Both the position numbers and the translations under genes were made by a program. A stretch of DNA of 64,000 nt from Halarchaeum nitratireducens (lineage in GTDB: Archaea; Halobacteriota; Halobacteria; Halobacteriales; Halobacteriaceae). The first letter of the stretch is position 1, and the number at the start of each line of letters is the position of its first letter. The notes under the pieces were generated by a model. The model searched no databases. It was not told the DNA's origin and was given only the letters and a program-made list of their open reading frames with translations. The stretch covers positions 248,001 through 312,000 of the forward strand of contig NZ_BMOQ01000005.1 of the NCBI RefSeq assembly GCF_014647155.1. The letters are read 5' to 3'. This document shows, piece by piece, positions 52,756-60,630 of this stretch.

Positions 52756-53361
52756 ATGGACGAGACGGACGTGCGCGACGTCACGGCCCTCTATCGGGAG
52801 TTCGGCGACGAGCGCCTCCCGCCGGGCCAGCGCGAAGTCGAACGCTTCCCCGTGCTCTCGATGGGGGGTACGCCCGACTGGGACCCGGAGACGTGGTCGT
52901 TCGACGTGGGCGGCGCGATCGAGCGGCCCCGATCGTTCACGTGGGAGGAGTTCCGCGAGCTCCCGAGCGAGACGCAACGGCAGGACTTCCACTGCGTCAC
53001 CGGCTGGAGCAAGTTCGACTGCGAGTTCACGGGCGTCACCGCGACGTCGCTCCTCGACGCCGTCGGCGTCGAGTCCGACGCCGTGCACGTCATGTTCCAC
53101 GCCCTCGACGGCTATACGACCGACCTCCCGCTCGACGCCGTCGCGCGCGACGAGGTGCTGTTCGCGTGGGGGTACGACGGCGACGCCCTCCCGCGAGAAC
53201 ACGGCGGACCGCTGCGCGTCGTCACTCCGCACAAGTACGCCTACAAGGGCGCGAAGTGGGTCGACGGCGTCACGCTCCTCACCGAGCCCGAGCGGGGCTA
53301 CTGGGAGCAGCGGGGGTACTCCGTGACCGCGGATCCGTGGAGCGAGGAGCGCTACTCGTGA
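52756..53361 (+). CDS. Molybdopterin-dependent oxidoreductase, sulfite-oxidase/MsrP-like
   Basis: A 201-residue single-domain protein. The cofactor Cys is in QDFHCVTGWSKFDCEFTGV (Cys about 79), with typical PPGQREVERFPVLSMG and HVMFHALDGYTTDLPL, and a cofactor-pocket KYAYKGAKWVDGVTLL. It resembles the YedY/MsrP catalytic domain, which repairs methionine sulfoxide or acts on related sulfoxides. There is no signal peptide, so it is probably cytosolic. An earlier GTG at 52744 would add four residues. Confidence 0.86.
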   Translation: MDETDVRDVTALYREFGDERLPPGQREVERFPVLSMGGTPDWDPETWSFDVGGAIERPRSFTWEEFRELPSETQRQDFHCVTGWSKFDCEFTGVTATSLLDAVGVESDAVHVMFHALDGYTTDLPLDAVARDEVLFAWGYDGDALPREHGGPLRVVTPHKYAYKGAKWVDGVTLLTEPERGYWEQRGYSVTADPWSEERYS

Positions 53362-53468
53362 CGCTGCCGCCCTCGATCGGTTCGTCGGGCGGCGGCGCCC
53401 GCGGTCGAGCGCGCCGACGCGTCGTCGGTCGTAGGGGCTAAGGCGCGCGCACTCCGAGTCCGTAGTAG

Positions 53469-54842
53469 ATGGATTCACGCGAGGGTATCGCACGGGCCGA
53501 CACCGCACGGCTCGTCAGTCGGACGGTCCGCCTGCCGGACGCGTCGCTGACGGGCGTACTGCGGACGCTCGGGCGGCCGAACGCCGTGTGGACGGCGCCT
53601 GACGAACCCGGCGTCGTCGGCTACGGGGCCGCGGCGCAGGTGACCGCCGACGGCGCGGAACGCTTCGGAGCGGTCCGCGAACGCGCCGACGACGTGCTCG
53701 CGTCGCCGGACCGCCCCGCGGACGCCCCCGCGGTGGCCCGGCCGCGCTTCCTCGGCGGCTTCGCCTTTCACGACGGCCACGCGGGGACGGGGCCGTGGGA
53801 CGGCTTCCCGACCGCCGCGTTCGTCCTCCCGCACGTGCAGGTCGTCACCGGGGCCGGCGAGACGTGGCTGACCGTGAACGCGCACGGGGAGAACGCGAGC
53901 GAGTCGGCCGTCGAGCGGACGCTTCGGGACGTGACCGAGCGCTTCGCGCCCGACGAGCGCGCGGCCGCGTCGCCCCCCGGCGTCGTCGCGACGGAGCGCA
54001 CGACGTCGCGCGCCGAGTGGCGCGAGCAGGTGCGCGCCGCGACCGGCCGCATTCGCTCGGGCGAACTGGAGAAGGTGGTGCTCGCCCAGGCGCTCGACGT
54101 GACGCTCGCCGGGGCGTTCTCGCTCCCCGACGCGATGGCGCGCCTCGGAGACACCTATCCCTCGTGCTTTCGCTTCGCGCTCCGGCCGACGAACGGCGCG
54201 GCGTTCTTCGGCGCGTCGCCCGAGCGCCTCGTCACCCGCGACGGCGACGCCCTCCGGACGGGCGCGCTCGCGGCGACGGTCGGACGCGGCGGGACGCCGG
54301 ACGAGGATCAGCAGCTCGCGGCCGACCTCCGCTCGTCGTCGAAATACCGCCACGAGCACGAAGTCGTCGCCGAGCGGATCCGCGACCAGCTCGCCGACGT
54401 AGCGACGGCCGTCGAGACGGGCGAGCGCCGCGTCCGCAAGCTCGAAACCGTCCAGCACCTCTTCACGCCGATCACGGCATCGAGCGACGCGCACGTCCTC
54501 ACCCTCGTGGAGGCGCTCCACCCGACGCCCGCGGTGGGCGGGCTCCCGCCGGACGCCGCGCTCCGCGTGATCCGGGAGACCGAGACGTTCGATCGCGGGT
54601 GGTACGCCGCGCCGGTCGGGTGGTTCGACCGGTCGGGCGACGGGACGTTCGCGGTCGCGCTCCGCTCCGCGCTCGCCGACGAGACGCGCGTCCGTCCGTT
54701 CGCCGGCGCGGGCATCGTCGCCGACTCCGACCCGGACACCGAGTGGGACGAGGTCCAGTTGAAGTACCGACCGATTCTCGACGTCTTCGAGGACGACGGA
54801 GACGACGGAACGGACGCGCGCTCGGGGGGCGGCGACGCGTGA
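53469..54842 (+). CDS. menF: Isochorismate synthase
   Basis: A 457-residue chorismate-utilising enzyme making isochorismate, the first step of menaquinone synthesis. The catalytic core is at the C-terminus: RIRSGELEKVVLAQALDV (Lys), FFGASPERLVTRDGD, RTGALAATVGRG, and FAVALRSALADETRVRPFAGAGIVADSDPDTEWDEV in sections, all conserved. The acidic stretch of the last 15 residues is dispensable. The ATG at 53469 is the first in frame. The stop overlaps the menD start (GTGA). Confidence 0.92.
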   Translation: MDSREGIARADTARLVSRTVRLPDASLTGVLRTLGRPNAVWTAPDEPGVVGYGAAAQVTADGAERFGAVRERADDVLASPDRPADAPAVARPRFLGGFAFHDGHAGTGPWDGFPTAAFVLPHVQVVTGAGETWLTVNAHGENASESAVERTLRDVTERFAPDERAAASPPGVVATERTTSRAEWREQVRAATGRIRSGELEKVVLAQALDVTLAGAFSLPDAMARLGDTYPSCFRFALRPTNGAAFFGASPERLVTRDGDALRTGALAATVGRGGTPDEDQQLAADLRSSSKYRHEHEVVAERIRDQLADVATAVETGERRVRKLETVQHLFTPITASSDAHVLTLVEALHPTPAVGGLPPDAALRVIRETETFDRGWYAAPVGWFDRSGDGTFAVALRSALADETRVRPFAGAGIVADSDPDTEWDEVQLKYRPILDVFEDDGDDGTDARSGGGDA

Positions 54843-56596
54843 GCGCGCCCAACCGCGCGACGCTCCACGCGCGCGTCCTCGTCGACGAGCTCGCGAAGAC
54901 CGGCGTGTCGTCCGTCTGCGTCGCGCCCGGGAGCCGATCCACGCCGCTGACCGTCGCCGCCGACGCGCACCCCGACCTCGTCGTCTTCTCTCACCTCGAC
55001 GAACGCTCGGCGTCGTTCTTCGCGCTCGGGCGCGCGAAGCGCGCGGGCGACCCCGTCGCGCTCGTCTGCACGTCGGGGACGGCGGCCGCGAACTTCCACC
55101 CGGCCGTGATCGAGGCGAGTCAGGCCCGCGTGCCGCTCGTCGCCCTGACCGCGGACCGCCCGCCCGAGCTCCGCGACAGCGGCGCGAACCAGACGATCGA
55201 TCAGGAGAAGCTCTACGGCGACGCCGTCCGCTACTACGACGACCTCCCCGAGCCCGCCGTCGAGGACCGCACGCTGCGCTCGCTGCGCGTCCGCGTCGAT
55301 CGGGCCGTGACGGCCGCGACGGGGACGCACCCCGGCCCGGTCCACCTGAACGTCCCGTTCGCCAAACCCCTCGAACCGACCGCGGTGCCGGACGACTCGC
55401 CACACGCCGTCCCCGAGGGGTGGGCGGACGACCACCCGCTGGCCGCCCGCGGGCGCGACGGTCCGTTCGTGGCGACGACCGCGGGACGCATGGCGCTCGA
55501 CGAGAGCGCGCTCGCCGCCCTCTCGGAGGCGATCACGAACGCGGAGCGCGGCTTGCTCGTCGCCGGGCCGACAGACCGGGGGTACGCGCCCGCGCTGGTC
55601 GCGCTCGCCGAGGCGAGCGGCTTCCCGATCCTCGCCGATCCGCTCTCGGGGCTCCGCTACGGGCCGCACACCGCTGACGTTCCCGTCTACGGCGCGTACG
55701 ACGGCTACCTCGACGAGCGCGTCACGGCGGCCTGGCCGGCCCCGGACGTCGTCGTTCGAACCGGGGCGTCGCCGACCTCGAAGCCCCTGCGTCGCTATCT
55801 CGCTCGGGAGGGCGCGCGACAGTTCGTCGTCGACCCCGCCGGCGAGTGGCGCGAGGCGACGTTCCGCGCGACCGATCTCGTCACGGCGGACCCCGGACTG
55901 CTCGCCGTCGAACTCGCCGAACGCCTCGATACGGAGAGCGCCGACTGGCCGGGGTTCGAGCGCGCCGAACGCGTCCACGCGGCCGAAGTCACGGCCGCGG
56001 AGGGACGCTTCGAGGGCGCGATCGCGCGCCGCGTCGTCGCGGACGCCCCGGACCCCGCGACGCTGGTCGTCTCGAACAGCATGCCCGTCCGCGACGTCGA
56101 TCGCTTCGCCGCGCCCCGCGACGCCGCTCTCACCGTCCTCGGCAACCGCGGCGCGTCGGGGATCGACGGGATCACCTCCACGGCGCTCGGCGCGGGGAGC
56201 GCGACGGACGAGCCGCTCGTCCTCCTGATCGGCGACCTCGCCTACTACCACGACGCGAACGGACTGCTCGCGCTCGAACGCTGCGGGGTCGACGCCACGA
56301 TCGTCCTCGTCAACAACGACGGCGGCGGCATCTTCCACATGCTCCCCATCGAGGCCTTCGATCCGCCGTTCGAGGGGCAGTTCAGGACGCCCCACGGCCT
56401 CGACTTCGCGCCGACCGCGGCGCTCTACGGCTTCGACTACGTTCGCGTCGGGGCGGGCGACGACTTCGCGGACGCCTATCGCGCGAGCCTCGCGAGCGAC
56501 GGGACGCAAGTGATCGAGGTGACCTCGGACGCCGAACGGAGTCACCGGACGCGCGAGTCGATCAGGGAGCGCGTCGTCGCTCGCCTCGACGAGTGA
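54839..56596 (+). CDS. menD: SEPHCHC synthase (menaquinone biosynthesis)
   Basis: A 585-residue thiamine-diphosphate enzyme that joins isochorismate and 2-oxoglutarate. It opens HARVLVDELAKTGVSSVCVAPGSRSTPL; the catalytic Glu is not obvious by eye, but the C-terminal ThDP/Mg site is clear: VLLIGDLAYYHDANGLLAL (GDxxxxHDxN) followed by IVLVNNDGGGIFHMLP. Start is the GTG overlapping the menF stop by four bases. Further men genes are not in the window. Confidence 0.94.
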   Translation: MSAPNRATLHARVLVDELAKTGVSSVCVAPGSRSTPLTVAADAHPDLVVFSHLDERSASFFALGRAKRAGDPVALVCTSGTAAANFHPAVIEASQARVPLVALTADRPPELRDSGANQTIDQEKLYGDAVRYYDDLPEPAVEDRTLRSLRVRVDRAVTAATGTHPGPVHLNVPFAKPLEPTAVPDDSPHAVPEGWADDHPLAARGRDGPFVATTAGRMALDESALAALSEAITNAERGLLVAGPTDRGYAPALVALAEASGFPILADPLSGLRYGPHTADVPVYGAYDGYLDERVTAAWPAPDVVVRTGASPTSKPLRRYLAREGARQFVVDPAGEWREATFRATDLVTADPGLLAVELAERLDTESADWPGFERAERVHAAEVTAAEGRFEGAIARRVVADAPDPATLVVSNSMPVRDVDRFAAPRDAALTVLGNRGASGIDGITSTALGAGSATDEPLVLLIGDLAYYHDANGLLALERCGVDATIVLVNNDGGGIFHMLPIEAFDPPFEGQFRTPHGLDFAPTAALYGFDYVRVGAGDDFADAYRASLASDGTQVIEVTSDAERSHRTRESIRERVVARLDE

Positions 56597-56599
56597 CCG

Positions 56600-57598
56600 T
56601 CACTCGCCGGTGAGCGCCTCGCTCGCGGGCGCGAAGTCGATCGTCTGTCCGCGATCCGCCTCGGCGGCGCGCTCGTAGAGCATGTGCGCGGCCGCGACGG
56701 TCTCGATGGCGGTGCCGCCGGAGTCGAAGATCGTGATCTCCTCGTCGTCCTCGCGCCCCGGCAGTCGGTTCACGAGGACGTCCCCGAGCTCGCCGTAGAC
56801 GTCCGCGTCGGTGACCGCGTCCTCCGCTTTCGCCTGGATGAACGAGCCGGCGTCCGTCTCGGCGCGCGCCGCGAGGTCGAGGACGTACGTCCCGCGTTCG
56901 AGGGTGCGCGCGTCGAGCTCGCGCTTCTCGGGGTCGTACTGTCCCATCGCGGTGACGTGCGCCCCGGGTTCGAGGTGGTCGCCGTCGAAGACCGGTTCGG
57001 ACGCGTTCGTGGCGGTGACGACGATGTCGGCGTCCTCGACGGCGGCCGCGGAGGAGGCGACGGCGGCGACGGAGGCGTCGAGGCGCTTGTTCATCTCGCC
57101 CGCGAAGTCCTCGCGGTTCTCCTTCGTCGGGGAGTAGACCCACACGGTCTCTAAGTCCCGGACGGTGTCGATGGCGCGCAGTTGCCCGCGGGCTTGCGCG
57201 CCGCTTCCGATGATGGCGAGCGAGGTGGCGTCGCGGCGCGCGAGCGCGTCCGTCCCGACGGCACCGACCGCGCCGGTCTTGAAGGGGTTCATGCTCGCGC
57301 CGTCGAGGAGCGCGAGCGGCTCGCCGCTCTCGGCGTCGAAGACCGGCGCCACGAACCACGCGTCGCGATCGCCGAAGCCCGCGCCGTACATGTAGCCGCC
57401 CATCGCGCCGGTCTCGGGGAGCACCGCGGCGTACGTCGTGAACATCCCCGGCGGCTCCTCGCTGACGAGCTTGGTTCGGGGCTCGGCGGGCGCGCCCTCG
57501 CCGCGCTGACGGTAGGCGTCGCGGACGGCGGCGACGTACTCGGCGGGCTCCGCGAGGTCGGCGACGTCGCCGCTCCCGAGGTAGAGGCAGTCGGTCAT
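56600..57598 (-). CDS. Ornithine cyclodeaminase/mu-crystallin family protein
   Basis: A 332-residue NAD(P)-dependent protein. It shows RTKLVSEEPPGMFTTYAAVLPETGAMGGYMYGA, substrate Lys in PFKTGAVGAVGTDAL, the cofactor motif LAIIGSGAQARGQLRAI (GxGxxA) and WVYSPTKENREDFAGEM. Family members are ornithine cyclodeaminase, alanine dehydrogenase and ketimine reductase; the sequence does not separate them. Alanine dehydrogenase (archaeal type) is a reasonable guess. Convergent with menD, 3 bp apart. Confidence 0.87.
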   Translation of the reverse strand: MTDCLYLGSGDVADLAEPAEYVAAVRDAYRQRGEGAPAEPRTKLVSEEPPGMFTTYAAVLPETGAMGGYMYGAGFGDRDAWFVAPVFDAESGEPLALLDGASMNPFKTGAVGAVGTDALARRDATSLAIIGSGAQARGQLRAIDTVRDLETVWVYSPTKENREDFAGEMNKRLDASVAAVASSAAAVEDADIVVTATNASEPVFDGDHLEPGAHVTAMGQYDPEKRELDARTLERGTYVLDLAARAETDAGSFIQAKAEDAVTDADVYGELGDVLVNRLPGREDDEEITIFDSGGTAIETVAAAHMLYERAAEADRGQTIDFAPASEALTGE

Positions 57599-57638
57599 AC
57601 GGGACGGTTAGACGACCGTGCGGAAAAGGGTTGAGGGG

Positions 57639-57902
57639 TTACTCGGCAGCCGGCATCGGGGATCGGTCGTCCGGGGACGCGCCCGGTCCGACGGGGGTAC
57701 TCGCGCTCGCGCTCGCGGAGACGCCCGCGGACTCGTCCGTGGGACCGCGGACGAAGAGCGCGTGACCGACGAGTACGACGCCCACACCACCCGCCGCGGG
57801 TATCGCGACCGTCGTCGAGTAGCCGAAGATGGTGACCGCCGCGGCGACGGCGACGAACGCGAGGGGGATCAGGCCCAAGATGTGGTCGTAATAACTCGTC
57901 AT
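57639..57902 (-). CDS. Small two-helix membrane protein with a Ser/Ala/Pro tail
   Basis: An 87-residue protein, MTSYYDHILGLIPLAFVAVAAAVTIFGY, a second helix AIPAAGGVGVVLVGHALFVRG, then a polar tail (ESAGVSASASASTPVGPG...). Its promoter is unusually AT-rich: a clear TATA (57927-57936) sits between two inverted 8-bp arms. I do not recognise the family, but the helix pattern is common in small haloarchaeal proteins. The regulation suggests a condition-specific role. Confidence 0.7.
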   Translation of the reverse strand: MTSYYDHILGLIPLAFVAVAAAVTIFGYSTTVAIPAAGGVGVVLVGHALFVRGPTDESAGVSASASASTPVGPGASPDDRSPMPAAE

Positions 57903-57914
57903 AATGTATTTCGT

Positions 57915-57950
57915 ACTATGCAGAGATCATATATAAGTGTTTTGCATAGT
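57915..57950. promoter_or_regulatory. Inverted repeat flanking the TATA box of the small membrane protein gene
   Basis: ACTATGCA (57915-57922) and TGCATAGT (57943-57950) are perfect inverted copies 20 bp apart, with catatataag (57927-57936) between them. The TATA lies about 30 bp upstream of the ATG at 57902 (read leftwards). A dimeric or tetrameric regulator binding both arms would control access of TBP/TFB. Confidence 0.6.
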
Positions 57951-57976
57951 TGACCTGTTACTACTGGGTACGCAAC

Positions 57977-57989
57977 CTATAACTTATAG
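57977..57989. promoter_or_regulatory. Palindrome CTATAACTTATAG between divergent-side genes
   Basis: A perfect 13-bp palindrome (arms CTATAA/TTATAG around one C), 27 bp upstream of the flanking repeat described above and 50 bp past the end of the DUF3054 gene. It stands in the most AT-rich stretch of the window and may be a further regulator site or a spare TATA-like element. Confidence 0.4.
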
Positions 57990-58039
57990 ATCGGCTGATT
58001 CGATAGTATCGGTCGAAACTGACGAGAAGCGGCACGCGC

Positions 58040-58444
58040 TCAGCGGCGCAGCGTCGCGTGGGTCACGCCGCGCGTGAGCAGGAGGAACAGCGAGCCGAAG
58101 ACGGCGACCACGACCGCGAAGATCGGGTCGTAGCCGATCGGGAACGCGCCCGAGAGGAGGAGGACCTGCCCGAGCACGTCGGCCGCGAGCCACGACGCGA
58201 GCGTCCAGCCGACGAGTCCGCGGGGGTCGTGCGTCCGCACGCTGTACGCCCGGAGGAGCGGTGCCGCGACGATCCAGCCGACGAGGAACGGCGCGAGGAC
58301 GCCGAGGAAGCGAAGCGGGTGCGTCGCGGTGTAGACGAGCATCCCGTGTTGGTACTCGCCCACGAGCACGAACGCGACGATGGCGACGAGGTCGGCGAGG
58401 GCGAACGCTCGGACCGTCCGGCGATCGACGTCGAGGAGCGACAT
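58040..58444 (-). CDS. DUF3054 membrane protein
   Basis: A 134-residue protein with four helices: DLVAIVAFVLVGEYQHG, FLGVLAPFLVGWIVAAPLL, RGLVGWTLASWLAADVLGQVLLL and FAVVVAVFGSLFLLLTRG. The pattern, including GEYQHG and the Pro/Trp loops, matches DUF3054. No function is known. Start 58444 (MSLLDVDRR) was chosen because further upstream the frame is in the promoter region of the acetyltransferase. Confidence 0.85.
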   Translation of the reverse strand: MSLLDVDRRTVRAFALADLVAIVAFVLVGEYQHGMLVYTATHPLRFLGVLAPFLVGWIVAAPLLRAYSVRTHDPRGLVGWTLASWLAADVLGQVLLLSGAFPIGYDPIFAVVVAVFGSLFLLLTRGVTHATLRR

Positions 58445-58531
58445 ACTCGCGCTTGGGTCGGTCGGGGCTTTCCCGTATCGGTTCGCCCGAAGCGACGCCA
58501 CCCACAAGGGCGTCGGGCCCCCACGACGGGC

Positions 58532-59116
58532 ATGGAGTTCGCCCTGCTCGGACGGCCCCCGGACGCCCCCCGCCTCCGACTCGATTGGCGGCGCTTCGCC
58601 TACGCCGGGAAGTTCGTCACGGGCGACGCCGGGACGGCCGTCGCCGTCGCGGACGGGGTGCTCGACCGCGAGGGATGGCCGCCCGACGCCCGGGAGGCCG
58701 AGGCCGAGGGCGTGCTCGGCGCGGTCTCCTTCAATCGACACCACGCCGATCCCGACGCCGCCGTCCTCCGCTACGTCACCGTTCGGGCCGACCGGCGTGG
58801 CGAGGGGATCGGCGCGCGCCTCTGTGCGTTCGCCGCCGAACGCCTCCGCGACGATTACGCCCGCGTCCGCATCGACGTCAACAATCCCTACGCCTACGAG
58901 GCGCTCCACAAGGCCGGGTTCAGCTACACGGGCGAGCGGGCGGGACTGGCGGAGCTCGTCCTCGAACGGCCGTGCGAGGAACGGGAGGCGCGCTACGCGG
59001 CCGGCCTCGACGTCTACCGCGAACGCGACCTCAGCGACGACGAGCGGGCCTTCGTCGACTCGCGCGACGGTCCGCCGCCGATCGTCGACGCGCCGGCCGG
59101 CGAAGGCGAGCGTTAA
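58532..59116 (+). CDS. GNAT-family N-acetyltransferase
   Basis: A 194-residue protein. The acetyl-CoA motif is RYVTVRADRRGEGIGARLCAFAAERL (R-x-G-x-G-x-G/A, about 96-104), followed by VRIDVNNPYAYEALHKAGFSYTGE, the usual motif B. The C-terminal acidic helix is extra. The acceptor is unknown. The gene ends 24 bp before fen1 and may be co-transcribed with it. Confidence 0.87.
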   Translation: MEFALLGRPPDAPRLRLDWRRFAYAGKFVTGDAGTAVAVADGVLDREGWPPDAREAEAEGVLGAVSFNRHHADPDAAVLRYVTVRADRRGEGIGARLCAFAAERLRDDYARVRIDVNNPYAYEALHKAGFSYTGERAGLAELVLERPCEEREARYAAGLDVYRERDLSDDERAFVDSRDGPPPIVDAPAGEGER

Positions 59117-59140
59117 GGCCCGCGCGCCGATAGGGCGGGT

Positions 59141-60121
59141 ATGGGAAACGCGGACCTCCGGCAGCTCGCCGTCATCGAGGAGGTCGGATTCGACGAGCTC
59201 GACGGGGCGGTCGCCGTCGACGCCCACAACTGGCTCTACAAGTACCTCACGACGACCGTCAGGTTCACCCGCGACGACGCGTACACGACCGCGGACGGGA
59301 CCGAGGTCCCGAACCTGATCGGCGTCGTGCGGGGCCTCCCGAAGTTCTTCGAGAACGATCTCACGCCGGTCTTCGTCTTCGACGGCCGCGTCGTCGGCCT
59401 GAAGGACGAGGAGGTCGAGTCGCGCCGCGAGGAGCGCGAGAAACGCGAGGCGAAACTCGAAGAAGCCCGCGAGGCGGGCGACGCCCTCGAAGTCGCGCGC
59501 CTCGACTCGCAGACCCAGCGCCTCACCGACGTCATCCACGAGACGACGCGCGAACTCCTCCGCCTGCTCGACGTCCCGATGATCGAGGCGCCCGCCGAGG
59601 GCGAAGCCCAGGCCTCCCACATGGCCCGGACGGACGAGGACGTCCGCTACGTCGGCAGCGACGACTACGACTGCTTGCTCTTGGGCGCGCCCCTCACGCT
59701 GCGCCAGCTCACGAGCACGGGCGACGTCGAGCGCATGGACTTCGAGGCCACCCTCGCCGAACACGACGTCACGTGGGAGCAACTCGTCGACGTCGGCATC
59801 CTCTGCGGCACCGACTTCAACGACGGACTCCCCGGCTACGGCCCGAAGACCGCGTTGAAGGCCGTCAAAGAGCACGGCGACCTCTGGGCCGTCCTCGATG
59901 ACGAAGACGAGTACATCGACGACGCCGATCGCATCCGCGAGCTCTTCCTCGATCCCGACGTCACCGACGACTACGACTACGACGACGACGTCGACCCGGA
60001 CCTCGACGCCGCGCGCGACTACCTCGTCGACGACTGGGGGATCGCCGCGGACGAGATCGAGCGCGCCTTCGAGCGTATCGAGGAGTCCGTGACGCAGACC
60101 GGCCTCGACCGCTGGACCTGA
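59141..60121 (+). CDS. fen1: Flap endonuclease 1
   Basis: A 326-residue FEN1/XPG nuclease that removes 5' flaps during Okazaki-fragment maturation. Metal-binding carboxylates are in [12 protein letters not shown] (Asp about 27), [22 protein letters not shown] (two Glu) and [13 protein letters not shown] (two Asp); the helix-two-turn-helix is [18 protein letters not shown]. The C-terminus TQTGLDRWT resembles a PCNA-interacting QxxLxxW box. All catalytic residues are present. Confidence 0.95.
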   Translation: MGNADLRQLAVIEEVGFDELDGAVAVDAHNWLYKYLTTTVRFTRDDAYTTADGTEVPNLIGVVRGLPKFFENDLTPVFVFDGRVVGLKDEEVESRREEREKREAKLEEAREAGDALEVARLDSQTQRLTDVIHETTRELLRLLDVPMIEAPAEGEAQASHMARTDEDVRYVGSDDYDCLLLGAPLTLRQLTSTGDVERMDFEATLAEHDVTWEQLVDVGILCGTDFNDGLPGYGPKTALKAVKEHGDLWAVLDDEDEYIDDADRIRELFLDPDVTDDYDYDDDVDPDLDAARDYLVDDWGIAADEIERAFERIEESVTQTGLDRWT

Positions 60122-60197
60122 GGCGATCGCGGGCCGGCGACGACCGATCGCTCGCGTCTCCGCGTCCCTTTTGTCCGCGCGCGCCCATTCTCCGTCC

Positions 60198-60434
60198 ATG
60201 AGTCCAGAGGAAGTCCAGCGACGGATCGAGGACCGGCTGCCCGAGTGCGACGCCGACGTCACCCGTGCGCGGGGGAAACACGACGACGACCACCTCGCCG
60301 CGACCGTCGTCTCGCCGTCCTTCGAGGGCGAGACCATCGTCGATCAACACCAGCAGGTGTACGACGCGCTCGGCGACGCGATGACGACGGAGATCCACGC
60401 GCTCGAACTGACGACGAAGACGCCCGAGGAGTAG
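60198..60434 (+). CDS. BolA-like protein
   Basis: A 78-residue protein: MSPEEVQRRIEDRLPECDADVTRARGKHDDDHLAATVVSPSFEGETIVDQHQQVYDALGD is the body in order, with the BolA pattern of strand, Fxxk/Hxx motif (DQHQQVYDALGD) and a short C-terminal helix. BolA/IbaG proteins interact with monothiol glutaredoxins in Fe-S handling. The glutaredoxin partner is not in the window. Confidence 0.78.
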   Translation: MSPEEVQRRIEDRLPECDADVTRARGKHDDDHLAATVVSPSFEGETIVDQHQQVYDALGDAMTTEIHALELTTKTPEE

Positions 60435-60630
60435 CGTCGACGAGGGCCGCGGGACGGCGATCCGCGGCGAGACGCGGGGGCCTGTTCAGATCCGCCGCTT
60501 CCGTGCGAACGCGACCGGTCCGCGCTTCGTTTTCGAAGCGCCGTGTCGGTCTCGCGGACCGACGGCCGGCCATTCGCCCCGACCGTTCCGGCCGTTGAAT
60601 CTTTGATGAATCCTCAGAAACGTTCGGCCG

